A stretch of 9,034 bases of DNA from positions 1 through 9,034 of the forward strand of contig JAVMKL010000021.1 in the NCBI GenBank assembly GCA_031732875.1, written 5' to 3'. This document shows, in pieces, positions 1-7,900 of this stretch. The first letter of the stretch is position 1. Every line of letters begins with the position of its first letter. The position numbers and the translations under genes are program-made. The stretch is from JAVMKJ01 sp031732875. GTDB taxonomy: Bacteria > Pseudomonadota > Gammaproteobacteria > Competibacterales > Competibacteraceae. The notes beneath the pieces are model-generated. The model was not told the origin of the DNA. It saw nothing but the letters and a program-made list of their open reading frames with translations, and did no database searches.

Positions 1-57
1 CTCGACGTGCGGATCGAGGTCTTGACCACCCAACTGAAGCGGGAAGGAGTGATTTAA
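1..57 (+). CDS. C-terminal end of an unidentified protein (5' truncated by the window)
   Basis: Reading from base 1 gives eighteen sense codons, LDVRIEVLTTQLKREGVI, ending in TAA at 55-57. GC-rich codons and an abrupt switch to AT-rich DNA directly after the stop suggest this is the genuine end of a gene. The fragment is too short to assign a family. It lies on the same strand as the methyltransferase, 54 bp upstream. It could be an accessory gene of the restriction system (for example a small regulator) or simply the host gene at the insertion boundary; the sequence does not decide. The stop codon sits inside an inverted repeat (50-69). Confidence 0.5.
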   Translation, partial: LDVRIEVLTTQLKREGVI

Positions 58-69
58 GTCACTAAATCA
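47..69. repeat. Overlapping inverted repeats at the upstream gene's stop codon
   Basis: TGATTTA (50-56) is matched by its exact reverse complement TAAATCA (63-69) around the six-base centre AGTCAC. A second, alternative pair overlaps it: AGTGA (48-52) and TCACT (59-63). The two pairs cannot form together. The stems are AT-rich and no T-run follows immediately, so a strong intrinsic terminator is unlikely. The position, just ahead of the AT-rich leader of the methyltransferase, would suit an operator for a dimeric regulator, but that role is inferred. Confidence 0.45.
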
Positions 70-111
70 GTTAATCTATTTAAAATATTTAATATTTTTA
101 ATTAAAGAGCA
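58..111 (+). promoter_or_regulatory. Very AT-rich leader and probable promoter of the restriction-modification genes
   Basis: Of these 54 bases only 9 are G or C, and 77-106 has no G or C at all, against a GC-rich background on both sides. TAAAAT (81-86) matches the sigma70 -10 consensus at five of six positions and TAATAT (90-95) at four. No convincing -35 hexamer stands at 16-18 bp spacing, so the exact promoter is uncertain. The ribosome-binding signal before the ATG at 112 is weak (AAAGAG at 104-109, only 2 bp away). AT tracts like this often act as UP elements or as targets of xenogeneic silencers. This may also mark the edge of horizontally acquired DNA. Confidence 0.4.
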
Positions 112-1152
112 ATGAGCATCAAAGATCCATTACAAATACTCGAAACCGATGCGCTGACTGGCCTGCGCAGCCTGTCGGACAAATCGGTCGAGGTCGCGCT
201 CACCTCTCCGCCGTTTTATTTGCTGAGACGCTATGGGACCGCGTCAATATGGCCTGACGGCTGGGAAGGTGAACTGGGACACGAATCGCACCCCAACCAA
301 TTCGTGCGCCATTTGCTCGATGTCTTCGACCAAGTGTGGCGGGTACTCAAGGATGATGGCTGTCTATGGGTCAACCTGGCTGATACCTACAATAACCGGC
401 AAGGAAAAAAAGGCACCACCAACGCGCCGGATGGCTCCAACGGACGCTTCGCCGCGGGAGGTAAGGGTTATGCGGATGCGTTACGCCAGCAACCGGAATT
501 TTTTAAGCATTATGTCCCAACTATCGGGCACAAATCGGAAATGGGGGTGCCGTTCCGGTTTCATTTGGCGATGACTGATTGCGACTTCAGGCACTTTGTG
601 GGCGCCGAGCCAGGCCCTCAATGGATATGTCGGCGCACGATCATTTGGGCAAAATCCCTGGTCAATCTCGAAACACGAGAGGCCCGTGGCAATGCCATGC
701 CCGAGCCAACACTCGATCGTCCCTCGCGCAATTACGAGTTTCTCTTTCTATTCTCCAAACAGCCCGACTATCGCTTCGATCGTCGTGCCATAGATATCCC
801 GGCCCGTTCCAGCCTCCGGCGCGGGGACCGGACAAATGCCGGCTCGGTATGGCAGACGCAGGCCCGGATCGTCTCGGACAGTGCGGAATTGCCGGACGGA
901 ATCTGGCAGATCAATCCCGAGGCGTCTCCCTATCGGCATGTAGCAATGTGGCCGCGCTCCTTGGTCCAGCAAATGCTACTTCCCACCGCTCGGCCCGGGG
1001 ACACCGTGCTCGATCCCTTCGCCGGCAGCGGGACCACGGGCCAGGTGGCGCTCGAATTAGGACTCAACGCGATTCTCATCGAGGCGTCGCCCATCGCTCG
1101 GAACGCGCTGTCGGATCGCCTCCACACAGTCAACATGGCGCTCCCACTGTAA
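112..1152 (+). CDS. Type II DNA methyltransferase, beta class, probably N4-cytosine specific
   Basis: This 346-residue protein transfers a methyl group from S-adenosylmethionine to DNA, protecting sites from the neighbouring nuclease. The catalytic motif IV comes first, as TSPPF at residues 31-35, and the AdoMet-binding motif I comes late, as DPFAGSGTTG at 301-310. That IV-before-I order defines the beta class. S-P-P-[F/Y/W] is typical of N4-cytosine enzymes such as M.PvuII, whereas N6-adenine enzymes usually carry D-P-P-Y. Between them lie the family segments GVPFRFHLAM, IIWAKS and a region around PTLDRPSRNYEFLFLFSK. The target-recognition region is probably the variable middle; its site cannot be read from sequence. 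The start at 112 fits because the typical N-terminal ILETDAL segment follows directly. The endonuclease gene begins 10 bp after the stop. N6-adenine activity is the alternative and less likely. Confidence 0.92.
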   Translation: MSIKDPLQILETDALTGLRSLSDKSVEVALTSPPFYLLRRYGTASIWPDGWEGELGHESHPNQFVRHLLDVFDQVWRVLKDDGCLWVNLADTYNNRQGKKGTTNAPDGSNGRFAAGGKGYADALRQQPEFFKHYVPTIGHKSEMGVPFRFHLAMTDCDFRHFVGAEPGPQWICRRTIIWAKSLVNLETREARGNAMPEPTLDRPSRNYEFLFLFSKQPDYRFDRRAIDIPARSSLRRGDRTNAGSVWQTQARIVSDSAELPDGIWQINPEASPYRHVAMWPRSLVQQMLLPTARPGDTVLDPFAGSGTTGQVALELGLNAILIEASPIARNALSDRLHTVNMALPL

Positions 1153-1162
1153 GATCCGCGCC

Positions 1163-2239
1163 ATGACCAGTTGCGACCAACCGCAATCCCAGTCGTCAAG
1201 CTTGGGGCGGGAGCCTCTCGATCGGGTATTCGGAGCTGAAAACCGAGCCCGACTCTTGGATCGCCATTTCGGCATCCATAAGTCGGTCACGCCGGAGAAT
1301 GCGTGGCTACATGTCTATCGCCTGTTGCTCTGGATCGATCGTACCACTGCCTTGGCTCACTGTTATGAATCGGATAAGGCTCAGCCCGGTCGCCCGTGGT
1401 ACGCGCGCAGCCTTGCATTCCATGACTGGCTGGCGAGGGTGCTCCGCATCGAGCCCTCGCGGCTTGGCGACTCGATCAATTGGCTATTTCGCGAGGCAAT
1501 CGCCGATCTCGCCAGCCACGCCGTTGCTTCGCGCGGTGCCGCCTACGAGCGACAGCGCGCCCCTTATGCAGGCAAAGATCTCCCCGAACCAGGCGAGGAT
1601 CCGGAGTTGGTTGGGATCATCGGGGAGATGCTGTCTCCATGGATGGATCGCCCCCCGCCGGCCGAGGAGCTACGTCGGCTTACGCGGCGCATCCATGCGC
1701 ATCTCAGCCAGGAAAACAAGAGGCGGAACTTGGTCGGCGAGGGTTTTGAGGATGTCCTGGCAGCAATCGTCACCCGTATCAGCGGGACCGAATCGCTTGA
1801 TGTTCGCAATCGAATCGTCCTACACGAGCTGCCGGGATTCCACTCTCCAGCCCCGAGCGAGAAAAGCAAAAAGGTCGACCTGGCGATCCTCGGCGAAGGT
1901 CAAAGAAACCTGGTCAGCGCCAAATGGAGCATCCGCGCGGACCGCGAAGAACAGTTTTCAAGCGACTTCGAAGCTTATGCACGGCTCGAGTCCTCCGGTC
2001 AGAATTTCTCCTATATCCTCGTCACTAACGAATTCGATGCGGCTCGCCTAAAGGCTGCTTGCGAGCGCCGTCGCCAGAATGGATTGCTTTTCAGTCACGT
2101 TGTCCATATCAACCCTGAGGGCGTTCTGGCCGCCTATGGCGAATCGGGCCGCGGCGCCGCATCCCAGATCCGCGACCACATCAATACTGGGCGCCTGATG
2201 GACCTGGCGACTTGGCTGGAAAGCCTCGTGCGGCATTAG
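1163..2239 (+). CDS. Type II restriction endonuclease, PD-(D/E)XK superfamily (possibly BsaWI-like)
   Basis: This 358-residue protein is the probable restriction partner of the methyltransferase 10 bp upstream, so both are likely made from one transcript. The signature is KKVDLAIL followed by LVSAKWSIRADREEQF. The candidate metal-binding residues are Asp239 and Ser252-Ala253-Lys254. A further acidic helix, NLVGEGFEDVLAAI, sits where such folds often place a conserved Glu. S-x-K replacing E-x-K is known from CCGG-core enzymes (Cfr10I/Bse634I/NgoMIV type) and, from memory, the BsaWI family has a similar S-A-K-W pattern. The N-terminal half is helical (AWLHVYRLLLWID) and is probably a DNA-binding or dimerisation domain. 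The ATG at 1163 lacks a clear Shine-Dalgarno sequence, suggesting translation coupled to the methyltransferase. Gene adjacency and the active-site pattern are firm; the family name and the recognition site are inference. Confidence 0.78.
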   Translation: MTSCDQPQSQSSSLGREPLDRVFGAENRARLLDRHFGIHKSVTPENAWLHVYRLLLWIDRTTALAHCYESDKAQPGRPWYARSLAFHDWLARVLRIEPSRLGDSINWLFREAIADLASHAVASRGAAYERQRAPYAGKDLPEPGEDPELVGIIGEMLSPWMDRPPPAEELRRLTRRIHAHLSQENKRRNLVGEGFEDVLAAIVTRISGTESLDVRNRIVLHELPGFHSPAPSEKSKKVDLAILGEGQRNLVSAKWSIRADREEQFSSDFEAYARLESSGQNFSYILVTNEFDAARLKAACERRRQNGLLFSHVVHINPEGVLAAYGESGRGAASQIRDHINTGRLMDLATWLESLVRH

Positions 2240-2254
2240 CCGTGCCAACCCTGG

Positions 2255-2266
2255 AGGATCGATCCT
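2255..2266. repeat. 12-bp perfect palindrome after the endonuclease gene
   Basis: AGGATCGATCCT is its own reverse complement and starts 16 bp after the endonuclease stop codon. It has no spacer and no following T-run, so it is not a standard terminator. It could be a regulator site, a nuclease-type site or chance. Confidence 0.35.
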
Positions 2267-2364
2267 GGTCGAGTGCTTGGACCCATTGCAACGGCGATGA
2301 GGATGATCCGACGAGGATTGCGCCGATGCTCGCACGGATCCCGCGTCGGCGGCCTCTTGAAGAT

Positions 2365-2395
2365 TTGACAAACCCGAACGATACCGCGCTAGATT
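2365..2395 (+). promoter_or_regulatory. Candidate sigma70 promoter for telA
   Basis: A perfect -35 hexamer TTGACA lies at 2365-2370. TAGATT at 2390-2395 matches the -10 consensus at four of six positions, at a long 19-bp spacing. The predicted start would be near 2401, leaving a 5' leader of about 20 bases that holds AGGAG (2407-2411), 11 bases before the ATG at 2423. It lies in the 183-bp gap between the endonuclease and telA, where no gene is supported, so the telA group is probably transcribed independently of the restriction genes. The weak -10 and the long spacer keep confidence moderate. Confidence 0.45.
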
Positions 2396-2422
2396 GAAAC
2401 TGCCCCAGGAGCCCAAACAATC

Positions 2423-3601
2423 ATGTCAACGTTGCCTTCCGCCTCAACCTCTGCCCCTCCCACCCTGCCAGCGTTGCCCGAGGCGTTCGCCGCCGCCCTG
2501 CCGCAAGTCCAACAGGATCTGGCCGCCCGCGCCCCAGCGCCGGTTCAGGACCAGCAGCAAGTCTCCGTTCTGGTCAGGGAACTGGACTTGCGCGACAGCA
2601 ACTCGATCATTTTTTTCGGCAGCAAGGCCCAGGAACAGTTAACCACCATCTCCGACAAGATGCTGGAAGGGGTGCGCAACAAGGATACTGGGCCGGCCGG
2701 TTCGGCGCTGAACGAGATGGTCGCGGTGCTGCGCGGGTTCGATCTCGACGAACTGGACCCGAATAAGAAGCCCGGCTTTTTCGCCAAGCTGTTCGGCGCG
2801 GCCAAGCCGCTGGTCAAGATCGTCCAACAATACGAAATGGTGCGGAACCAGATCGACGACATCAGCGACGCCCTGGAGCGGCACAAGACCCAGTTGTTGA
2901 CCGACATCGCCGCTCTGGACCGGCTGTACGACGCCAATCTCGATTATTTCCATACTCTGGAGCTGTATATCCAGGCCGGCGAAGAAAAATTGCGCCTGGT
3001 GGACGCCGAGGAGCTGCCGGCGCTGGAACGGGAGGTCACGACCAGCGAAGACATGGTCAAGGCGCAAACCTTGCGCGATCTGCGCGCCAGCCGCGACGAT
3101 CTGGAACGGCGGATCCACGACCTCAAACTGACCCGGCAGGTCACCATGCAGAGCCTGCCCAGCATCCGGCTGGTGCAGGAAAACGACAAGGGACTGATCG
3201 CCAAGATCAATTCAACCCTGGTCAACACCGTGCCGCTGTGGCGGCAACAACTGGCCCAAGCCATCACCATCTACCGCTCCGGTCAGGCCGCCGAAACCGT
3301 CAAGGCCGCCACCGATTTCACCAACCAACTGCTGGAGGCGAACGCGGAAAATCTCCGGCAGGCCAACGTGCAGGCCCGCGCCCAGATCGAACGCGGCGTG
3401 TTCGACATCGAAACCGTGAAGAAGGCCAACCAGACGCTGATCGCCACCATCGAGGACAGCTTGCGCATCGCCGACGAGGGTCGCCACCGCCGGCGGGAGG
3501 CCACCGCGCAACTGGAAGCCTGCGAAACCGAACTGCGGCAGGCGCTGGCCTCCGCCCAGGCTCGAACCCGCCAACCCAGCCAACCCACCGGAGGTCGCTG
3601 A
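2423..3601 (+). CDS. telA: TelA family toxic anion resistance protein
   Basis: This 392-residue protein belongs to the TelA/KlaA family (Pfam toxic anion resistance, PF05816), which is linked to tellurite and other envelope or chemical stress; its biochemical activity is not established. Family hallmarks are visible: IIFFGSKAQEQLTTISDKML at about 62-81, then GVRNKDTGPAG, the RGFDLDEL segment, GFFAKLFG, YEMVRNQIDDI, and the pair LDRLYDANLDYFHTLELYI. The rest is long charged helices, likely coiled coil, ending in a basic Ser/Pro/Thr-rich tail. The first 45 residues are Pro/Ala-rich and probably disordered. No signal peptide or membrane segment is seen, so it should be cytoplasmic or peripheral. 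The length is normal for the family. ATG 2423 is chosen because AGGAG precedes it. The SPFH gene follows after 1 bp, implying a joint function. Confidence 0.93.
   Translation: MSTLPSASTSAPPTLPALPEAFAAALPQVQQDLAARAPAPVQDQQQVSVLVRELDLRDSNSIIFFGSKAQEQLTTISDKMLEGVRNKDTGPAGSALNEMVAVLRGFDLDELDPNKKPGFFAKLFGAAKPLVKIVQQYEMVRNQIDDISDALERHKTQLLTDIAALDRLYDANLDYFHTLELYIQAGEEKLRLVDAEELPALEREVTTSEDMVKAQTLRDLRASRDDLERRIHDLKLTRQVTMQSLPSIRLVQENDKGLIAKINSTLVNTVPLWRQQLAQAITIYRSGQAAETVKAATDFTNQLLEANAENLRQANVQARAQIERGVFDIETVKKANQTLIATIEDSLRIADEGRHRRREATAQLEACETELRQALASAQARTRQPSQPTGGR
3590..3595 (+). promoter_or_regulatory. Strong Shine-Dalgarno sequence for the SPFH gene
   Basis: GGAGGT lies inside the last codons of telA, 7 bases before the ATG at 3603. 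It fixes that start and indicates strong translation directly coupled to telA. Confidence 0.8.
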
Positions 3602-3602
3602 C

Positions 3603-4736
3603 ATGGGACTATGGGATAAACTGATGGGTGAATTCATCGACGTCATCCAGTGGACGGACGACTCGAACGACACTTTGGTGTACCGCTTCGAACGCCACGG
3701 CAACGAAATCAAGTTCGGCGCCAAGCTGACCGTCCGCGAGGGCCAGGTAGCGGTTTTCGTCAACGAAGGCCAGCTCGCCGACACCTTCCAGCCGGGCATG
3801 TACGAACTGAAGACCAGCAACCTGCCGGTGCTCTCGACCTTGCAGGCATGGAAGCACGGTTTCGAAAGCCCGTTCAAGGCCGAGGTGTACTTCTTCAGCA
3901 CCCGCCGCTTCACCGACCTCAAGTGGGGCACTCAAAACCCCGTGATGCTGCGCGATCCCGAATTCGGGCCGATCCGGCTGCGGGCTTTCGGCAGCTACGC
4001 GATCCGGGTCAAGGACGCGCCGACCTTCCTGCGCGAGATCGTCGGCACCGACGGCCGCTTCACCACCGAGGAAATCACCAACCAGTTGCGCAACATGATC
4101 GTGTCGCGCTTCGCCAATATCCTCGGCCAGGCGAAGATCCCGGCGCTGGATCTGGCGGGCAACTACGATCAGCTCGGCCAGTTCCTGCAACAGCGCATCG
4201 CTCCGGAATTCGAGGGGGTCGGGCTGGAGTTGCCCAACCTGCTGGTGGAAAACATCTCGCTGCCCCAGGAAGTCGAGGCGGCGCTGGACAAGCGCAGCAG
4301 CATGGGCATCGTCGGCAATCTCGACCAGTACACCCAGTTCCAGGCGGCGGAGGCCATGCGCGACGCCGCGGCCAACCCGAGCGGCGGCTCCGAAGCGATG
4401 AACATGGGGCTGGGACTGGCGATGGCCCAGCGGCTGAGCGAGACGCTGGCGCGGCCGGTCCAACCTACTCCCTCGCCGCAACCCGCGCCCCAGCCGGCCC
4501 CGGCTCCCATGGCCCCGCCCCCGTTGCCCGCGGCCAATCCCTACTTCGTGGCGGCCAACAACCAGCAGACCGGGCCTTTCCCGCTGGACGAATTGCAGCG
4601 ACAGGCGCAAAGCGGTCAGTTGACCCGCGCCTCGCTGGTGTGGACCCAGGGCTTGGCCAAGTGGACGGCGGCCGGCGAAGTGACGGAGCTGGCGCCTCTG
4701 TTCGCCCACCTGCCACCGCCCTTGCCGGGTGGGTGA
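3603..4736 (+). CDS. SPFH/band 7 domain protein with proline-rich linker and C-terminal GYF_2 domain
   Basis: This 377-residue protein resembles the SPFH proteins of the Bacillus YdjI group, which act as oligomeric membrane-associated scaffolds in envelope stress. In order: an amphipathic N-terminus (MGLWDKLMGEFIDVIQW); an SPFH core at about 25-240 with GQVAVFVNEGQ, FQPGMYEL, FFSTRRFTDLKWGT and IRLRAFGSYAIRV; a Gly/Met-rich helical part; a Pro/Ala/Gln linker at about 284-313; and a GYF_2 domain at about 314-365 (start YFVAANNQQTGPFPLDEL, then VWTQGLAKWTAAGEV). The tail is PPPLPGG. No true transmembrane helix is seen, so membrane contact is probably through the N-terminal helix. GYF domains bind proline-rich peptides, so the linker and tail could bind GYF domains of neighbouring subunits (inference). 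It starts 1 bp after telA behind a strong Shine-Dalgarno, so the two are surely co-translated. Confidence 0.9.
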   Translation: MGLWDKLMGEFIDVIQWTDDSNDTLVYRFERHGNEIKFGAKLTVREGQVAVFVNEGQLADTFQPGMYELKTSNLPVLSTLQAWKHGFESPFKAEVYFFSTRRFTDLKWGTQNPVMLRDPEFGPIRLRAFGSYAIRVKDAPTFLREIVGTDGRFTTEEITNQLRNMIVSRFANILGQAKIPALDLAGNYDQLGQFLQQRIAPEFEGVGLELPNLLVENISLPQEVEAALDKRSSMGIVGNLDQYTQFQAAEAMRDAAANPSGGSEAMNMGLGLAMAQRLSETLARPVQPTPSPQPAPQPAPAPMAPPPLPAANPYFVAANNQQTGPFPLDELQRQAQSGQLTRASLVWTQGLAKWTAAGEVTELAPLFAHLPPPLPGG

Positions 4737-4998
4737 TGGCGTCAACAGCGACCAGCGGAAGGAGATCGTTGGACCGACCAGGTTCTCGACCGCGAGGATA
4801 TCGTCACCGTCGCCCGCGGCGATACTCGGCTCGCCTCGTCACCGGACGATTTTTACGAGGATAGCGGATTGCTGATGTGATGGTGAACCCACCAAAGGAG
4901 ATTCCTCCACACCGGCGGACCTGATCGCCGCCGTCGATCAACTCCGCCAACGGTCCAAGGAAGGGCCGAACTCAACGATTGTGATGGAGTGGAAATGA
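4737..4998 (+). pseudogene. Coding-like remnant in two frames, probably a decayed gene
   Basis: No intact gene fits here, yet two open stretches have the GC-rich third positions of their neighbours. Stretch A continues the SPFH gene's frame past its TGA, contains TDQVLDREDIVTVARGDT and FYEDSGLLM, and stops at TGA 4878-4880. Stretch B, in another frame, is open from 4876, reads DGEPTKGDSSTPADLIAAVD and then QLRQRSKEGPNSTIVMEWK, and stops at TGA 4996-4998. Removing one base near 4878 would join them as ...GLLM-DGEP.... Neither has a plausible start codon. AAGGAG at 4759-4764 may be an orphaned ribosome site. The endings faintly recall a PP2C phosphatase C-terminus (SDG... and DNxTxxxxxW), but that is weak. 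Stretch B's stop overlaps the kinase ATG as ATGA, as expected of a former operon member. Confidence 0.35.
4986..4989 (+). promoter_or_regulatory. Ribosome-binding site that decides the kinase start
   Basis: GGAG at 4986-4989 stands 5 bases before ATG 4995 and 8 before ATG 4998. A GTG at 4989 is also in frame but would overlap this site and has no good Shine-Dalgarno of its own. Either ATG is therefore preferred. Confidence 0.5.
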
Positions 4999-7900
4999 TG
5001 CCCGAGGGTGATACGTTCACCGGCCACCGCCGAATCTGGTTGGCGGTCTTCGCCTTGTTGGCCCTCGTGCTGCTGGCCGGCGGCTATGCGCATTACCACA
5101 CCGAAACCGTGCGCATCCGCCAGGAAAAATATCAGGATATCGCCACCATCGGCGAGATGAAGGCCAGCCAGATCCAGCAATGGCGGGAAGAGCGCCTGGC
5201 CGACGCTCGCAGGCCCGCGGCAAGTCCGTTCTTCCGGCGGGCGCTGGCGGAGTGGCGAAGAGCTCCCGAAAATCCTGACCTGCGAGCGGACTGGCTGCAG
5301 CGGTTGAAGCTCGAGCAGGAAGCGTATGGCTACGCGGACGCACTGCTGCTCGGTCCGGAAGGGCGCATTCTCCTTGCCGCCGACGATGACCCCGACCCGG
5401 TCGATTCGACCACCCAGCAGGCCATCGCCACGGCCCTCGCCAACGGCGCGGCGGTGCTTTCCGATTTCTACCGCTCTCCAACCGGCGGCATCTATCTGGA
5501 CACGGTCGTCCCCGTGTCCGAGCCCGGAGGGCGACCGCTGGCCGTGCTGGTCTTGCGGAGCGCCGCGGCTTCCTTCCTCTATCCGCTGATCCAGTCCTGG
5601 CCCATCCCCAGCCGCAGCGCCGAGACGTTGCTGGTCCGCCGGGAAAACGATTCGGTGGTCTATCTGAACGAGTTGCGCCACCAGACCGACACCGCCCTGT
5701 CCCTGCGTATCCCGTTGGCCCAAAGCGATCTGCCGGCGGCGCAGGCGGTACTCGGGCGACAGGGCTCCTTTCAGGGTCGCGACTACCGGGGAATCGAGGT
5801 GCTGGCCGACCTGCGCCCGATTCCCGGATCGCCCTGGTTCCTGGTGGCCAAGGTGGACGCCGACGAAATCCTGGCCGAGGCGCGCTACCGAGGCGGGATG
5901 ATTACCTTGTTCGTCCTGCTGAGCCTCCTCCTCGCCGGGGCGGCGACCACCATCGCCTACCGGCGGCGGGAAGCCGGTCTCTATCGCGAGTTGTACCGGG
6001 CGGAGCGCCAGCAACGGGAAGCCCAGGAAGAATTCCGCACCACTCTCTACAGCATCGGCGACGCGGTGATCACCACGGATCAAGATTGCCGGGTCCGGCA
6101 GATGAATTCGGTGGCGGAGCAACTCACCGGCTGGTCGGAAGCCGAAGCCCGAGGCAAGCCCCTCGACGATATCTTCCGCATCATCCACGAGGAAACCCGC
6201 GTCGGAGTCGAAAACCCCGTCCGGCGCGTGCTGCGCGAGGGGACGGTCGTAGGGCTGGCCAACCACACTCTACTGATCGCCCGGGACGGGACCGAACGCC
6301 CCATCGCCGACAGCGGCGCGCCCATCCGCGACGAGAGCGGCGCCATCACCGGCGTGGTGCTGGTCTTCCGCGACCAGACCGAGGAACGCGCGGTGGATGC
6401 GGAGATACGCCGCAACGAGGCGCGGATGCGCAGTCTGGCGAGCATCCTGCAATATCGAGCCGATTCGGTGCAGGATTTTCTGGACTACGCGCTGAACGAA
6501 GCCATCCAACTGACCGGCAGCAAGATCGGCTACCTCTATCGCTACTATGAAGATCGCCGGGAGTTCGTGCTGAACTCCTGGTCTCGGGAGGTGATGCGGG
6601 AATGCACCATCATCAATCCCCAATCCTGCTACGAACTGGATAAAACCGGGCTCTGGGGCGAAGCGGTCCGGCAGCGCCGGCCGATTCTGGTCAATGATTT
6701 CACCGCCGAGCATCCCCTCAAGAAAGGTTATCCGGAGGGCCACGCCCGGCTTTTCAAATATCTCACCGTGCCGGTCTGCAGCGGAGGCAATATCGTCGGC
6801 GTGGTCGGCGTGGCCAACAAGGCGACCGATTACCACGAAACCGATATTCTGCAGCTCACGCTGCTTATGGAGGCCGTCTGGAAAGTCGTGGAGCAACGAC
6901 AAGCGGAAGACAAGGAACACCAGGCGGTGCGCTCGTACCGCATGCTCAGCCACTGTAACAAGGTCATCGCCCTAGCCGAGGAGGATGTCGGACTGATGCG
7001 GGAGATTTGCCAAATCCTGGTCGCGGAAGGTGGGTGGCGCATGGCCTGGGTAGGCGTGGCCGAGCCGGGGCCGAGCCGCCGAGTCCGTCCGGTGGCCAAG
7101 GCCGGGTTCGAGGACGGTTACCTTGAGGGGATCGAGGTAACCTGGGACGAGTCTCCGACCGGGCAGGGCCCCGCCGGAACGGCCATTCGCACCGGCCAGA
7201 TGGTGGTTTGCCAGAATTTGACGACCGACCCCAATTTTGCGCCCTGGCGCGAGGAAGCGATCCGGCGCGGCTATGTCGCCGCCATCTCGCTGCCGCTCAG
7301 GAGCGAAACCGGCGTGTTTGGCACGCTGACCCTTTACGCCACCGAACCGGACGCGGTGGCTCCGGCCGAAGTGGAACTGTTGCGCCGGCTGGCCGACAAT
7401 CTGGCCTATGCCCTGCGCGTGCTGCGGATGAAGGCGGCCGGCGAACAGGCGCTGCGCAAACACGATGCCCTCGAAGCCCAGCTTCATCAGGCCCAGAAGA
7501 TGCAGGCGGTGGGCCGGCTGGCGGGCGGGGTGGCCCACGACTTCAACAACATGCTGGCGGTGATCGCCGGTCATGCCGAGATGGCCCTGGAGCAGACGGC
7601 GCCAGACAGCCCCTTGCATGCCGACCTGCTGGAGATTCAGAAAGCCGCCCAACGCTCGACCGACCTGACCCACCAGTTGCTGGCTTTCGCCCGCAAGCAG
7701 ACCATCGCGCCCCAGGTGCTCGACCTCAACGACACCATCGCGGGGATGCTCAAGATGCTCGGACGGTTGATCGGCGAGAATATCGACCTGTTGTGGAAAC
7801 CCACCGGCCAGATGTGGTCGGTGAACATGGACCCGGCCCAGATCGACCAGATTCTGGCCAACCTGGTGGTCAACGCCCGCGACGCGATTTCCGGGGTCGG

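Noticed and set aside
2308..2349. Inverted repeat CCGACG / CGTCGG upstream of telA
   Set aside because: The stem is only 6 bp with a 30-base loop, which is common by chance in GC-rich DNA.
2212..2397. A 61-codon frame spanning the spacer before telA
   Set aside because: It starts inside the endonuclease gene, has no ribosome site or recognisable motif, and overlaps the candidate telA promoter.
3609..4745. A 378-codon open frame on the minus strand opposite the SPFH gene
   Set aside because: It mirrors the sense gene over nearly its whole length. The sense frame has clear SPFH and GYF_2 domains and a strong ribosome site.
3650..4864. A 404-codon plus-strand frame overlapping the SPFH gene
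   Set aside because: The product is Arg/Gly/Ala-rich with no domains, as expected of a shifted frame in GC-rich DNA.
4938..6266. A 442-codon open frame on the minus strand opposite the kinase
   Set aside because: It is antisense to a kinase with intact domains. Long open minus frames are expected where third codon positions are GC-rich, and the translation is low-complexity with no recognisable family.
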